Shown: positions 18,402 to 28,601, counted from the first letter of the stretch. The stretch is DNA of 64,000 nucleotides from an uncultured Bacteroides sp. (GCA_902168185.1 CABHOV010000064.1:111375-175374), one strand, 5' to 3'. Made by a program: numbers and translations. Notes: generated by a model from the sequence alone, not told the origin.

Positions 18402-19307
18402 ATGGTGATTAAACGTTGGGTGAAGAATTTCTTCGGCTTTTCGCGCTCGCAGGTAAATGCATTTATGATTCTGTTGCCGTTGATGACGATTCTTATTTTT
18501 TCAGAGCCGTTTTATCATTGGTATACCAGCCATTATACAGCACATGAATCGCCTCGAGAAATACTGTTGGACAGTTTAATGATGCAATGGAATAATGAGA
18601 AGATTGATAGGACACTACATCCTCTTGTCGCGAAAGCATCTCTTTTTAATTTCGACCCGAACATTATTTCGAGAGAAGAATTTTTGTCTCTTGGTTTTTC
18701 TGAAAAGATATCCGGCCGAATCATCAACTATCGCAAGAAGGGTGGAAGATTCAGAATAAAATCTGATCTGCTGAAAATGTATGGTATGGATTCATCGTTC
18801 TATCATCGGCTTTATACCTATATTCAGTTACCAGAAAAAACAGAGCGAAAGTTTTTTGCTGACACAAAACCAGAGTTTAAGAAAGCCGAATCAAAACGGG
18901 CATTTGTAAAATTTGATTTGAATATGGCTGATACGGCACAATTGAAAAAAGTATATGGTATAGGGGAGAAGCGCGCGCTGCGGATCGTTACTTACCGCGA
19001 AAAGCTCGGAGGTTTAATCGACCTGGCGCAGCTTACAGAAATATATACTTTGGATTCTGCTGTCATCGAAAAATTATCCCAGGTGTCCTTTATAATTGAA
19101 AAATTTAATCCACAAAAAATCCACATCAATACCGTTACCGATATAGAGCTGGCAACTCATCCCTACCTACGGAAGTCTGTCGCCAAAGCTATAGTTGCCT
19201 ATCGATTTCAGCATGGAAAATTCAATGATGTTGAAGATCTTCGAAAGATACAAGCCTTAGACGCCACGACCATTCAGAAAATCACCCGATATTTGGATTT
19301 TGAATAA
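18402..19307 (+). CDS. Membrane-anchored helix-hairpin-helix (ComEA-like) protein
   Basis: A 301-residue protein with an N-terminal membrane anchor (residues about 16-35, AFMILLPLMTILIF) and three helix-hairpin-helix segments: LGFSEKISGRIINYRKKGG, VYGIGEKRALRIVTYREKLGG and HPYLRKSVAKAIVAYRFQHG. Each is followed by the R/K-x-x-L-x-x-I/M-x-x-L/M-D pattern. HhH domains of this class bind DNA non-specifically; ComEA uses them for DNA uptake. This three-repeat form is common in Bacteroidota, where its role is not known. It is monocistronic, upstream of the large helicase. Confidence 0.85.
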   Translation: MVIKRWVKNFFGFSRSQVNAFMILLPLMTILIFSEPFYHWYTSHYTAHESPREILLDSLMMQWNNEKIDRTLHPLVAKASLFNFDPNIISREEFLSLGFSEKISGRIINYRKKGGRFRIKSDLLKMYGMDSSFYHRLYTYIQLPEKTERKFFADTKPEFKKAESKRAFVKFDLNMADTAQLKKVYGIGEKRALRIVTYREKLGGLIDLAQLTEIYTLDSAVIEKLSQVSFIIEKFNPQKIHINTVTDIELATHPYLRKSVAKAIVAYRFQHGKFNDVEDLRKIQALDATTIQKITRYLDFE

Positions 19308-19395
19308 AAGTTAAATGCAGGCACTCGATAAAAGATTTACCTGATACTAATACTAATGCTCATATTGTTTAACTTTTAGTGATCGATCACGATAC

Positions 19396-22300
19396 ATGTC
19401 AGATACTATAAAACACATCCTTCAGACTTACCTGCGCAGGCTTACAAACCTTACGGGAAATAGCCGGTCGTTACTTCTGTTTCGACTGCACGCAGAGCAG
19501 TTGATGGATATACATGAACTCAGTTTTCTGAACAACGAGCGATCATTTGAAATTATCAATGCATTGATCGCGGGGCGCAATAAGAAGCTTTGCCAGGTGC
19601 TGGACAGTCGCCTTGAAGCAAACAACGAAGCCAGCAAAAAACTAAAAAACCTCCAGCGCATCGACCGGTTTATATATGAAGAGCGCGGCTCGAATGACCT
19701 TCATGTAGGCTGGCCTTTTGTACATGGTAAATTTTCAGATGGCACCATGGTACGTTGTCCGCTGCTTTTTTTTCCCGTCACCATTGTCCAATCCGGACAA
19801 CACTGGGTATTGGAGCCGCGGGAAGATGCTGGTGTTACATTTAATAAAACGTTTCTGTTAGCATACTCGCTATATAATAAAGTAAAGCTGGATGAATCGT
19901 TAACCGATACTACATTTGATGATTTCGATAAGGACAGTACCGTTTTTCGTACGCAGTTATACCAGCTGATCAAAGACAAAATCGAAATCAACTTTAACCC
20001 TGATAACTTCCGGGATGAACTTATACCTTTCCAGGAGTTTAAGAAAGATGCATTTAATGAAACTCACCGCAATGGTGAGATCAAACTATATCCTGAAGCC
20101 GTGCTTGGTATATTTCCACAAGCTGGCTCACAACTCGTTCCTGATTATCAGTATCTGTTAGAGAACGATTCTATTCTGGATCTCGAAGATTTCTTCACTG
20201 GTAAATCGCAGCAGGTAGCAGATGTACGCATCAGCGAAGAAAAAATATTTACACCCTTTCTGCTGGACGCTCACCAAGAGACTGCGATAAAAGCTGTGAA
20301 GGTTGGGAAGTCGGTGGTAGTACAAGGCCCTCCCGGTACAGGTAAATCACAAATGATTTGCAACCTTCTTGCAGATGCTATGGCCTCTGGTAAGAAAGCT
20401 TTACTCGTGTGCCAGAAGCGTGCCGCGTTAGATGTAGTGTATAAACGCTTGCGCGAAATTGGTCTCGAAGATTTCCTCGGGCTCATTCATGATTTTAGAA
20501 ACGATCGGAAGGAAGTTTTCGCGAAGATCGCGCGTCAGATTGAAAATATAGAAGACTATAAAACGCGAAATCGTGGTGTAGATGTTATTCAAACCGAGCG
20601 CAGATTTTTTCAGGTAAGCAGAAGAATAGACCTGATCACCGAAGAACTTGAAGAATTTAAGAGTGCTCTCTTTAATGATACCGAGTGTGGCATTACTATA
20701 AAAGAACTATACCTCACCTGCGATCCACATGCAGATTCAATAAATGTAAAACAGGAGTATCAGTACTTCAGCTTTTCAGAGCTACCGGATTTTACGCGTA
20801 CACTGAAAATGTATACCAACTATGCTGCGTGGTTTGAGGGTGATGATTACCGTTGGCGCGACCGTAAATCTTTTGCCGAGTTTCATCCTGCGGATGAGCG
20901 CGAAATAGAAAAAACAATTCATGATATAGTTCAATATCAAAAACAAGTTTCAAATGAAGTACAGACGCTTCTTGGTATACCTTTAAACCTGGAGGATGCT
21001 GAATCATTTTATTTCAGGGAAGATGAAATTCTCGGAATGATCAGCGTCTTGAAAGATGAAGAGACGTATCGTTACTTTCAGACGATGGTGCGCGAGAGCG
21101 ATGATGAAACGAGTTTGCTCTGGCTTGCAAACATGGAGCGTGTTGTTCTGAATTGTTTCCAGGAAGAAGGACCTGAAGCAACGATCATCAGCGATCAACT
21201 CGGTAAAGTGCAGGAAGCATTACAACAGCGTGTGGATGCACGAAGTAATCTGATTCGCATGGTACGCTGGGAGTTTTTCTCGGAGAATAAATTTCTGGTA
21301 AAACGTATTCTTGTAGCGAACGGACTAGCCTATAATAAAATTGGACTCAATGTGTTGGAGCAACGCATTGATAGTCGCTTGAATCTGGAGCATCATTTAA
21401 CGGCACTTCGCGGCAAGAGCTGGTTACAGGAAGTTCCCGGCGATTACAATGCCGATCAATTAAAGAAATGGTTTCGAAGGAAGAAGTTTGCCGTTCGCGC
21501 AAAGCTTATATTCAGTTCTCTTCGCGAAGTAAACAAAGCTATAGATGTTCAGTCTTTATCCCGCAAGGAATTTATAGATCTCCTTCAGCAGGCATCAAAA
21601 CTTGTTAGCGACATTCCGGCACGTAAGGCAGTATGGCTTCGGTATCTTTCACCATATCAATACAGACAAATTGTATTGGAGCCATTTCTTGAAACTGAAT
21701 TTACAAAAACACTTAAGCGTGATTTCGATAACTTGTGCGCCTTCGATAAACTAAAGGTGAGTCTCAGACCATATGAAAAAGAAGTGATCACCAGGCTAAA
21801 CGATCAGCTGAAAGAATGGGACGCGGCACGCATGGAAGCTTTGTTTCAAAATAGTATACGGCTTGCTTGGATCGATCACATTGAAACAAAATACCCGGTG
21901 CTTCGATCCGTGTCTACCATGAAAATGGAAACACTGCAAACGGAATTGCAACAACTGGTATATGAGAAGCAAAAGTTAAGCGAAGATATACTGTTGGTGC
22001 GCGCCCGCGAACGTATCTATGAAGGTATAGAATATAACCGGTTGAATAACCGCATTACCTATCGGGATCTATACCATCAGGTAACAAAGAAGAAAAAGAT
22101 CTGGCCTGTTCGAAAAGTTATAACCGAATATCGTGAAGAGCTTTTTCAATTGATGCCATGTTGGATGGCTTCACCCGAATCGGTGTCAGCAATTTTTCCT
22201 ATGATGGAATTGTTTGATATCGTAATTTTTGATGAAGCATCGCAGTGTTTTGCAGAGCGTGGTATACCTTCCATGTATAGAGGAAAGCAAATCATTGTAG

Positions 22301-23391
22301 CAGGAGATAACAAACAGCTTCGTCCGAATGAAATGTACCAGGTACGTTGGGAAGATGACCAGGAGAATCCGGAGCTTGAGGTAGACTCGGTGCTTGAACT
22401 CGTGGAGCGATATGTATCTACTGTTCACTTACAAGGACATTATCGGAGTAAATCTTTAGAGTTGATAGATTTCTCCAATAAGCATTTCTATGAAGGTAAA
22501 CTCCAGTTGTTGCCGGATAAAAATGTGATCAATAAAAATCAACCTGCTATAGTGTATACGAAGGTAGATGGTGTTTGGGAGAACCAGACAAACAACGCGG
22601 AGGCTGAAGCTGTGGTAACTAAAGTGATTAGCCTGCTGCAGACACAACCCGGTAAAGAAATTGGTGTAGTTACTTTTAATGCACCGCAGCAAATGCTGAT
22701 CCTCGATTTGCTTGAGGCAGAAGCTATAAATATAGGTATACCGTTGCCTGCTACACTCTTTGTGAAGAACATTGAGAATGTACAAGGTGATGAGAAAGAT
22801 ATTATCATTTTCTCCATCGGGTACGCACCTGATAAGAAAGGTAAAATGATGATGCAGTTTGGAAGTCTGAATTCAACAGGAGGGGAGAACAGACTTAATG
22901 TTGCTGTTACTCGTGCACGCGAAAAAATAATTCTGGTGTGTAGTATATGGCCTGAGCAATTGAAAACAGACGATGTGAAGAATGATGGTCCGCGTTTGCT
23001 GAAACAATACCTGGCCTTCGCACGTGAAGTAGATCAGCGGAGGTTTACACCACAAACCAATGAGCAGGATGGCGAACGTTCAAGTTGGTATCTGAAGAAT
23101 CATCTTCGTAACTGGAGTGTATCGCGGTTAAATGAATTCTCATTCGAAACAAACTCATTGCCTTTCTCTGACATCAGCGTGAAAAAGAAAGATAATTACC
23201 TTGGTATTTTGTTAACAGACGACATCCGCTATTATCAAAGTCAATCCATAAAAGAAGCGCATGTATATACACCATCACTTCTGTCGCAGAAGAACTGGAA
23301 CTACCGTATGATATATAGTCGTAATTATTGGAAAGATCGCGAGAAGATTGAGCATGAAATTATACTCTTCTCCGGTACAGCAGCTTCTTGA
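19396..23391 (+). CDS. Large superfamily 1 DNA/RNA helicase-like AAA protein (DUF4011-type)
   Basis: A 1331-residue protein of the UPF1/Dna2-like superfamily 1 group. The N-terminal ~260 residues resemble the DUF4011 region (YLRRLTNLTGNSRSLLLF). The Walker A motif GPPGTGKS is at 311-318 (Lys317). Walker B DEAS is at 946-949, after a ~630-residue helical insertion. Motif III is AGDNKQLRP and motif VI is NVAVTRAREKI. The C-terminal 200 residues are not recognised, and no nuclease motif of the DUF3320 or PLD type seen in many relatives was found. Relatives occur in phage-defence and DNA-repair loci, but no defence partner lies beside it. Confidence 0.8.
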   Translation: MSDTIKHILQTYLRRLTNLTGNSRSLLLFRLHAEQLMDIHELSFLNNERSFEIINALIAGRNKKLCQVLDSRLEANNEASKKLKNLQRIDRFIYEERGSNDLHVGWPFVHGKFSDGTMVRCPLLFFPVTIVQSGQHWVLEPREDAGVTFNKTFLLAYSLYNKVKLDESLTDTTFDDFDKDSTVFRTQLYQLIKDKIEINFNPDNFRDELIPFQEFKKDAFNETHRNGEIKLYPEAVLGIFPQAGSQLVPDYQYLLENDSILDLEDFFTGKSQQVADVRISEEKIFTPFLLDAHQETAIKAVKVGKSVVVQGPPGTGKSQMICNLLADAMASGKKALLVCQKRAALDVVYKRLREIGLEDFLGLIHDFRNDRKEVFAKIARQIENIEDYKTRNRGVDVIQTERRFFQVSRRIDLITEELEEFKSALFNDTECGITIKELYLTCDPHADSINVKQEYQYFSFSELPDFTRTLKMYTNYAAWFEGDDYRWRDRKSFAEFHPADEREIEKTIHDIVQYQKQVSNEVQTLLGIPLNLEDAESFYFREDEILGMISVLKDEETYRYFQTMVRESDDETSLLWLANMERVVLNCFQEEGPEATIISDQLGKVQEALQQRVDARSNLIRMVRWEFFSENKFLVKRILVANGLAYNKIGLNVLEQRIDSRLNLEHHLTALRGKSWLQEVPGDYNADQLKKWFRRKKFAVRAKLIFSSLREVNKAIDVQSLSRKEFIDLLQQASKLVSDIPARKAVWLRYLSPYQYRQIVLEPFLETEFTKTLKRDFDNLCAFDKLKVSLRPYEKEVITRLNDQLKEWDAARMEALFQNSIRLAWIDHIETKYPVLRSVSTMKMETLQTELQQLVYEKQKLSEDILLVRARERIYEGIEYNRLNNRITYRDLYHQVTKKKKIWPVRKVITEYREELFQLMPCWMASPESVSAIFPMMELFDIVIFDEASQCFAERGIPSMYRGKQIIVAGDNKQLRPNEMYQVRWEDDQENPELEVDSVLELVERYVSTVHLQGHYRSKSLELIDFSNKHFYEGKLQLLPDKNVINKNQPAIVYTKVDGVWENQTNNAEAEAVVTKVISLLQTQPGKEIGVVTFNAPQQMLILDLLEAEAINIGIPLPATLFVKNIENVQGDEKDIIIFSIGYAPDKKGKMMMQFGSLNSTGGENRLNVAVTRAREKIILVCSIWPEQLKTDDVKNDGPRLLKQYLAFAREVDQRRFTPQTNEQDGERSSWYLKNHLRNWSVSRLNEFSFETNSLPFSDISVKKKDNYLGILLTDDIRYYQSQSIKEAHVYTPSLLSQKNWNYRMIYSRNYWKDREKIEHEIILFSGTAAS

Positions 23392-23394
23392 TGG

Positions 23395-24543
23395 TTAGAT
23401 ATTCCAGTTGGGAACACCGTTCTCAAATTCTGAAACATTGTGGCGCAATACTTCCATCAGGTTGTCGGACTTTGTAAATATAGCATGCTGCCGGTCAGAG
23501 CTGTTCCCTTTTTCAAGAACGCCCTCAATCACTGAAATATAGTGACCATAGCCTAGCTGTTTGATATAGGGCTCTACTGATCGCAGCCAGCTTTTGATAT
23601 CCTTCCTCAATACCGTTGTCTTTCCATTTTTACTGGTGACAATTTCGGCGTTAAGTCCAAAGCGAATTGCTCTCCATTTATTTTCACGGAAGATCCAACG
23701 CTTCAAGGGCGTATGCGACTTTGTCCATTCTTCTTCGTGATCACGAAACCAATGAGCGAGCGCATGTACAAAGGCTGCTATACCCAACGCCTCGGCTAGT
23801 GTAGCGGGTTCATCACAGAAGCGAAGTTCCAGTGTTCCGATCTGCGGACTCGGACGAAGATCCCACCAAAGATCTTTCATACTATGTATAGCTTTCGATC
23901 GAAGTAAAAAGTTATATAGCTTTTGAAATTCTTTCCAGTCTTTAACTAAGTACGGCATACCTGCAGTGGGCAATGCCTCGTATGTTGTCGGCCTGCAAGA
24001 AGACAAGCCGGTATACATACCTTGCCAGAAAGGCGAACTTCCGGAAAGCGACAAGATATGCGGCAACACATGCATAAAGAAATAATTGAAGCGAATACAA
24101 TCTTCACCAGACTTCATTCCCAAATGAATATGCATACCGTATACAGCCATCCTTCGGATCAGCCACTGATTGCGATCAATCAATTCGTGATAGCGTGGTG
24201 ACGGTGTAACCAATCGATCGCGGTAATCCGCTAAAGGATGTGTACCGGTTGACGCGAGTGTTAACCCCAGAGGGGCCGATGCTTCGCGTGCTTTTATAAT
24301 TGAACGTTTCAGATCTTTTTCAACATCTTGTACTGTATTGCAAACGCCCGTGATAATTTCGATCGTACTCTGAAAGAACTCCTGCTTAAAAGCATCATCT
24401 CCTATGGATTCAATGATCTCTGCTGCACGCGGTGTCAGCAACAAATTTTTTTGATCAAGAACCTGCAATTCAAGTTCAACGCCCATGGAAAGTTCGCGCT
24501 CACTCGAATTGAATTGTAAATCGTTAGTATGACTTTCTTGCAT
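23395..24543 (-). CDS. GCS2-type carboxylate-amine ligase (YbdK-like)
   Basis: A 382-residue member of the glutamate-cysteine ligase family 2. Visible motifs are MGVELELQVLD near the N terminus (the family Glu-x-Glu), GTHPLADYRD, then MHIHLGMKSGED, and the basic/acidic active-site segment DLRPSPQIGTLELRFCDEPA. YbdK-type enzymes show weak gamma-glutamylcysteine synthetase activity; the physiological substrate is often unknown. It is convergent with the helicase gene (3-bp gap) and divergent from asnB (67 bp), so it may share a control region with asnB. Confidence 0.85.
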   Translation of the reverse strand: MQESHTNDLQFNSSERELSMGVELELQVLDQKNLLLTPRAAEIIESIGDDAFKQEFFQSTIEIITGVCNTVQDVEKDLKRSIIKAREASAPLGLTLASTGTHPLADYRDRLVTPSPRYHELIDRNQWLIRRMAVYGMHIHLGMKSGEDCIRFNYFFMHVLPHILSLSGSSPFWQGMYTGLSSCRPTTYEALPTAGMPYLVKDWKEFQKLYNFLLRSKAIHSMKDLWWDLRPSPQIGTLELRFCDEPATLAEALGIAAFVHALAHWFRDHEEEWTKSHTPLKRWIFRENKWRAIRFGLNAEIVTSKNGKTTVLRKDIKSWLRSVEPYIKQLGYGHYISVIEGVLEKGNSSDRQHAIFTKSDNLMEVLRHNVSEFENGVPNWNI

Positions 24544-24610
24544 GGGGAAAAATAATTAAGATATTCTATAATCCATTAACTTTCCGGAATCAAATTCATT
24601 TGTAAAATTC

Positions 24611-26512
24611 ATGTGTGGCATAACGGGTATTTTTGCTTTTAACCTCGTTGGTAAATTCAACAAGATACAAATCACGAATGCCACGATGGCAATACAAAAA
24701 CGCGGGCCAGACTTTCAGGATATTTATATTGATGAATGGGTGGGTCTTGGTCATCGTAGATTGTCTATTATTGACACCACTTCTGTTGCCCACCAGCCGA
24801 TGTGGAATGAAAGCAAACGCTATTGCATAGTATTTAATGGTGAGATTTTTAACTACCAGGAACTAAGGCAAGAGCTTGAGCGAAAAGGGTATACATTTTT
24901 CTCTCATTCCGATACGGAAGTTCTGTTGAAGCTATACATCGATCAGAAAGAAAAATGTCTGAATAAATTGAATGGCTTCTTTTCGTTCTGTATATACGAT
25001 AAAGCTGAACAGACCTTCTTTGTTGCCCGCGATCGTTTCGGTATTAAGCCGTTGCTATATCTTTTCGATGAGGATAAATTTTTATTTTCATCCGAAATGA
25101 AATCATTGCTGCAGTATGGTATTGAAAAGAACATCGATTATAATTCTCTCTATACTTATCTTCAGCTTAACTATATACCTGCACCGGATTCTATATTTCT
25201 GAATGTAAAGAAATTAATGCCGGGGCATTATATGAAGGTGTCACGACAGAATATTGACATTCAATCCTACTATCAGATTCCGTACAACCGCGATGAAGCT
25301 GAACGAAATCCAATCTCCTATAAAGATGCACAGGCAAAGCTGATACAGTTACTCGATGCTTCGGTGCAGCGAAGATTAGTAGCAGATGTACCGTTGGGTG
25401 CGTTCTTAAGTGGAGGAATAGATTCGTCAGTGATCACAGCGTTGGCGAGCAAGCACAAGCCTGATCTGCATACATTTTCCATTGGCTTTCGCGATGAAAA
25501 ATTTTTCGATGAAACAAATTATGCACGACTGGTAGCCAAACATTTTAAAACAGAGCACACCGTTTTTTCACTTACGAATAGTGATCTCTATATGCATTTA
25601 AATGCTGTACTTGATTATATAGATGAACCTTTTGCAGATTCATCTGCGCTGGCGGTATATATATTGAGTAAGGAAACACGCAAGCATGCAACGGTTGCCC
25701 TATCGGGTGATGGAGCCGATGAAATGCTGGCGGGCTATAATAAACACGCTGCGTTTAATCGCATCATTCACAAGGGAGTAAAGGAAAAATTAGTGGGTAG
25801 CTTTCATTCACTTTGGAAAGCACTGCCGCAATCGAGGAATAGTCCGTTGGCAAACAAAGCCAGACAACTGGCCCGCTTTAGTGAAGGGATGAAACTTTCT
25901 TCGAAGGACAGATATTGGCGTTGGGCAAGCTATGCTGATAAAGATGAGACGTTAGCAATGCTTCATCCGGATTTACGGATCAACCGATGGCTGAGTGAAT
26001 TTGTGCCGAGACGTAAAAGTATACTGCAAAATATACCTGATCAGGAAAGCATCAATGATATACTGCTTACGGACATGCAACTCGTGCTGCCAAATGATAT
26101 GCTTACAAAAGTAGATTTAATGAGCATGGCCAATGGACTTGAAGTGCGAGTTCCCTTCCTGGATTACGAGGTAGTGAATTTTATTTTCAGCCTTCCGGGG
26201 GAATTCAAAATCAACGGACAGTATAGAAAGAGAGTTCTGCAGGATGCCTTTCGCGATGTGCTTCCTGCTCAACTATATAATCGGCCTAAAAAAGGCTTCG
26301 AGGTTCCCTTGTTAAAATGGTTCAGAAATGAAATGAAATCCCTGATTGTCGATGATTTGTTGTCAGAACAATTTATCCAGGCGCAAGGCATCTTTGACTA
26401 TCGTGAAATAGAAAAACTCAAACAACAACTTTTCTCATCCAACCCCGGAGACGTACATGCCCGAATTTGGGGATTGATCGTTTTCCAGTCCTGGTGGAAA
26501 AAAATTATGTAG
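24611..26512 (+). CDS. asnB: Asparagine synthase (glutamine-hydrolysing)
   Basis: A class II amidotransferase of 633 residues. The catalytic Cys2 is exposed after Met1 (MCGITGIFAF). The glutaminase domain continues with GHRRLSIID and FNGEIFNYQELR. The synthetase domain has the pyrophosphate loop LSGGIDSS (residues about 264-271) and LSGDGADEMLAGY. The C-terminal part carries the conserved VPFLDYEVV. It is the first gene of a nitrogen-assimilation block with amtB and glnA. Some members of this family modify other substrates, but the full-length match favours asparagine synthesis. Confidence 0.92.
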   Translation: MCGITGIFAFNLVGKFNKIQITNATMAIQKRGPDFQDIYIDEWVGLGHRRLSIIDTTSVAHQPMWNESKRYCIVFNGEIFNYQELRQELERKGYTFFSHSDTEVLLKLYIDQKEKCLNKLNGFFSFCIYDKAEQTFFVARDRFGIKPLLYLFDEDKFLFSSEMKSLLQYGIEKNIDYNSLYTYLQLNYIPAPDSIFLNVKKLMPGHYMKVSRQNIDIQSYYQIPYNRDEAERNPISYKDAQAKLIQLLDASVQRRLVADVPLGAFLSGGIDSSVITALASKHKPDLHTFSIGFRDEKFFDETNYARLVAKHFKTEHTVFSLTNSDLYMHLNAVLDYIDEPFADSSALAVYILSKETRKHATVALSGDGADEMLAGYNKHAAFNRIIHKGVKEKLVGSFHSLWKALPQSRNSPLANKARQLARFSEGMKLSSKDRYWRWASYADKDETLAMLHPDLRINRWLSEFVPRRKSILQNIPDQESINDILLTDMQLVLPNDMLTKVDLMSMANGLEVRVPFLDYEVVNFIFSLPGEFKINGQYRKRVLQDAFRDVLPAQLYNRPKKGFEVPLLKWFRNEMKSLIVDDLLSEQFIQAQGIFDYREIEKLKQQLFSSNPGDVHARIWGLIVFQSWWKKIM

Positions 26513-27061
26513 TATGCCGGTTTAGTTTTTGGCTAAAAACTTAAATAAATTATAAGTTTTGTGTAGATGTGCGTGTGTTTCTAACGTTGCTATATCGATT
26601 TCTGATGTTTTTATTTAAATGTGGTTCATTTTTTAACTAATACCTTTAAAATTTATATTTTAATGCATTGTTGCCTTTAGACTAGCTAACCTCAAGATTT
26701 TGTCATTTAAGAGCTTCCAGCTGCGCTAGTTTAACGGACAGCGTCTGGTTGTTTAGTAAGGTCAGGTGGAAACATCTGACCTTTATTTTTTAATCAAAAC
26801 TGATTCAGTATAAAAATTTAAAAATGCCGATTTGGTCAAAATTTACTTGACCGATGAGTAGTATTTTCATTATAATATTTTGATCAGCTTATTTTTTAAA
26901 ATATTATAATTTAAAACGTTCATGGTTAAAATTTAACCCTAACTACAACGATTTCTGTAATTTTTTCTGAAAAGTAGTTTGATTTTTACCCTATTGTTAA
27001 AAAATTTATACCATTAAATGACGCTTAGGCGTCTTTATCTAAACCTAATAACTAAACAACT
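26513..27061 (+). promoter_or_regulatory. 549-bp asnB-amtB intergenic region with three inverted repeats
   Basis: After the box-plus-hairpin element (26741-26791) the region turns very A/T rich. It holds GGTCAA at 26834-26839 mirrored by TTGACC at 26847-26852. It also holds a perfect 13-bp inverted repeat, ATTATAATATTTT at 26869-26881 with its complement at 26898-26910 (16-nt loop), and the palindrome GGTTAAAATTTAACC at 26924-26938. No reading frame is credible. The cluster of symmetrical sites 120-230 bp upstream of amtB suggests regulator binding; no sigma-54 type TGGC-N7-TGC promoter was seen. Confidence 0.5.
26741..26791 (+). terminator. Box plus GAAA-capped terminator hairpin, copy 1 (after asnB)
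   Basis: The box GCGTCTGGTTGT (26741-26752) is followed by a 5-nt spacer and an 11-bp stem, AAGGTCAGGTG with CATCTGACCTT, capped by GAAA and followed by a T-rich run. One G-U pair is present. The arrangement is repeated after glnA with the same box and a different but equally paired stem. Upstream, CCAG/CTGG and CGCT/AGCG could add a second hairpin that includes part of the box. It could be a plain terminator or the 3' half of a small RNA. Confidence 0.6.
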
Positions 27062-28420
27062 ATGAAAAAGTCCGTTATTTTTCTTGTCTTGCTCATCGCG
27101 GTAAGCATTTTGGCAGTCTTTATGCCATCTGTGCCCACCACTATCGTTACGGAGGGAATAAACTCCGGTGACACAGCGTGGATGCTGGCAGCAACTGCAA
27201 TGGTATTACTCATGACTCCAGGCTTAGCCTATTTCTATGGAGGTATGATCGATACCAAGAACATTATCTCAACCATGTTGCAAAGTTTTATTGCCATGGG
27301 TGTGATAAGCGTATTGTGGATCCTGGTTGGATTCAGTTTGGCTTTCGGAGAAGATGTTGGAGGCCTTGGACTTGTTGGAAACCCTGCATCATTCTTTATG
27401 TTTGAAAACGTATTGGATGGTAAGCCTTGGTCACTCGCACCAACTATACCATTGGTACTGTTTGCATTCTTCCAATTGAAATTTGCAATCATTACGCCTG
27501 CTCTTATTACAGGAACATTTGCAGAACGTATTCGCTTCAAAGCTTATATTCTGTTTTTAGTTCTTTTCTCTTTATTGATCTATGCTCCCCTTGCACACTG
27601 GACATGGCATCCTGAAGGTTTCCTTTTTAAATGGGGTGTGTTGGATTTTGCTGGCGGAACAGTTGTACACATGTCAGCAGGTTTTGCTGCATTGGCCGCT
27701 TCAATTTACTTGAGAAGCAAAGGAGAAGAGAAGACACATATAGCACCGGCCAATATTCCATTCGTATTGCTGGGTACTGGTTTACTGTGGTTCGGATGGT
27801 TCGGTTTCAATGCAGGTAGTGCATTAGGAGCTGGTCCTTTGGCTGCCTCTGCTTTCGCTACAACAAATACAGCTTCTGCAGCAGCAGGACTTGCATGGAT
27901 TTTATTTGATGCCGTAAGAGGTAAAAAACCATCGGCACTTGGTTTCTGTATCGGTGCTGTTGTTGGTCTTGTTGCCATCACACCTGCTGCAGGTTTTGTA
28001 ACAATTCCCTCAAGTTTATTCATCGGAACATTCGCTGCTCTGATTAGTAACATAGTAGTATCATGGAAATCTAAAACTTCACTCGAAGATACTTTGGATG
28101 TATTCCCTTGCCACGGTGTAGGTGGAGCAGTAGGTATGGTGATGACTGGTTTATTAGCCAACACTGCTGTTAACGCTGCGAACACCACTGGTAACGGTTT
28201 ATTCTTCGGTGACACTACACTCTTCATAGTACACCTTAAAGCACTTGTGATTGTAGTCGCTTACAGTTTTGTAGGAGCACTTGTACTTCTGAAAATTACC
28301 GACCTGATTTTTGGATTGAATGTTACTCCTGAAGAGAAGAAAATAGGTTCAGACTTTAGTCAGCACGGCGAAAATCTATACCCTATGGACTTCAGCTCAC
28401 TGAAAGAGAAAGTTATTTAA
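27062..28420 (+). CDS. amtB: Ammonium transporter
   Basis: A 452-residue Amt/Rh channel for NH4+/NH3 in the inner membrane. An N-terminal signal-like span is followed by about eleven spans. Family motifs are visible: DTAWMLAATAMVLLM, PGLAYFYGG, GTFAERIRF, DFAGGTVVHMSAGFAAL, GWFGFNAGSAL and FPCHGVGGAVGM. The pore histidines lie in VVHMS and FPCHG. It is followed by a GAAA-loop hairpin, a BBP2-like porin and glnA, giving outer-membrane entry, inner-membrane transport and assimilation in order. No glnK/PII gene is seen next to it, unlike many amtB loci. Confidence 0.97.
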   Translation: MKKSVIFLVLLIAVSILAVFMPSVPTTIVTEGINSGDTAWMLAATAMVLLMTPGLAYFYGGMIDTKNIISTMLQSFIAMGVISVLWILVGFSLAFGEDVGGLGLVGNPASFFMFENVLDGKPWSLAPTIPLVLFAFFQLKFAIITPALITGTFAERIRFKAYILFLVLFSLLIYAPLAHWTWHPEGFLFKWGVLDFAGGTVVHMSAGFAALAASIYLRSKGEEKTHIAPANIPFVLLGTGLLWFGWFGFNAGSALGAGPLAASAFATTNTASAAAGLAWILFDAVRGKKPSALGFCIGAVVGLVAITPAAGFVTIPSSLFIGTFAALISNIVVSWKSKTSLEDTLDVFPCHGVGGAVGMVMTGLLANTAVNAANTTGNGLFFGDTTLFIVHLKALVIVVAYSFVGALVLLKITDLIFGLNVTPEEKKIGSDFSQHGENLYPMDFSSLKEKVI

Positions 28421-28424
28421 CAGA

Positions 28425-28442
28425 AGGCCGGGAAACCGGCCT
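28425..28442 (+). terminator. Hairpin after amtB
   Basis: A 7-bp G/C-rich stem with a GAAA loop (AGGCCGG-GAAA-CCGGCCT) lies 4 bp after the amtB stop. No T run follows, so it may stabilise the 3' end or attenuate rather than fully end transcription. Confidence 0.5.
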
Positions 28443-28601
28443 CTAAATAGACTCATTAACCAATTCATTCGACAAACCAAACCTAAAACCAAACCTATGA
28501 AAGAGTACCAATCCCAATTCCGGGAAAGTTCTTAATGAATTGCCTGATTCTATTTAGAGACTAGTTGTGTTTCGGTGAACCGGAATGCAACCCAACTTAA
28601 A

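Noticed and set aside
26700..26791. tRNA gene between asnB and amtB
   Set aside because: There is no T-loop GTTCGA-type sequence or cloverleaf. The hairpin with GAAA loop and T run fits a terminator.
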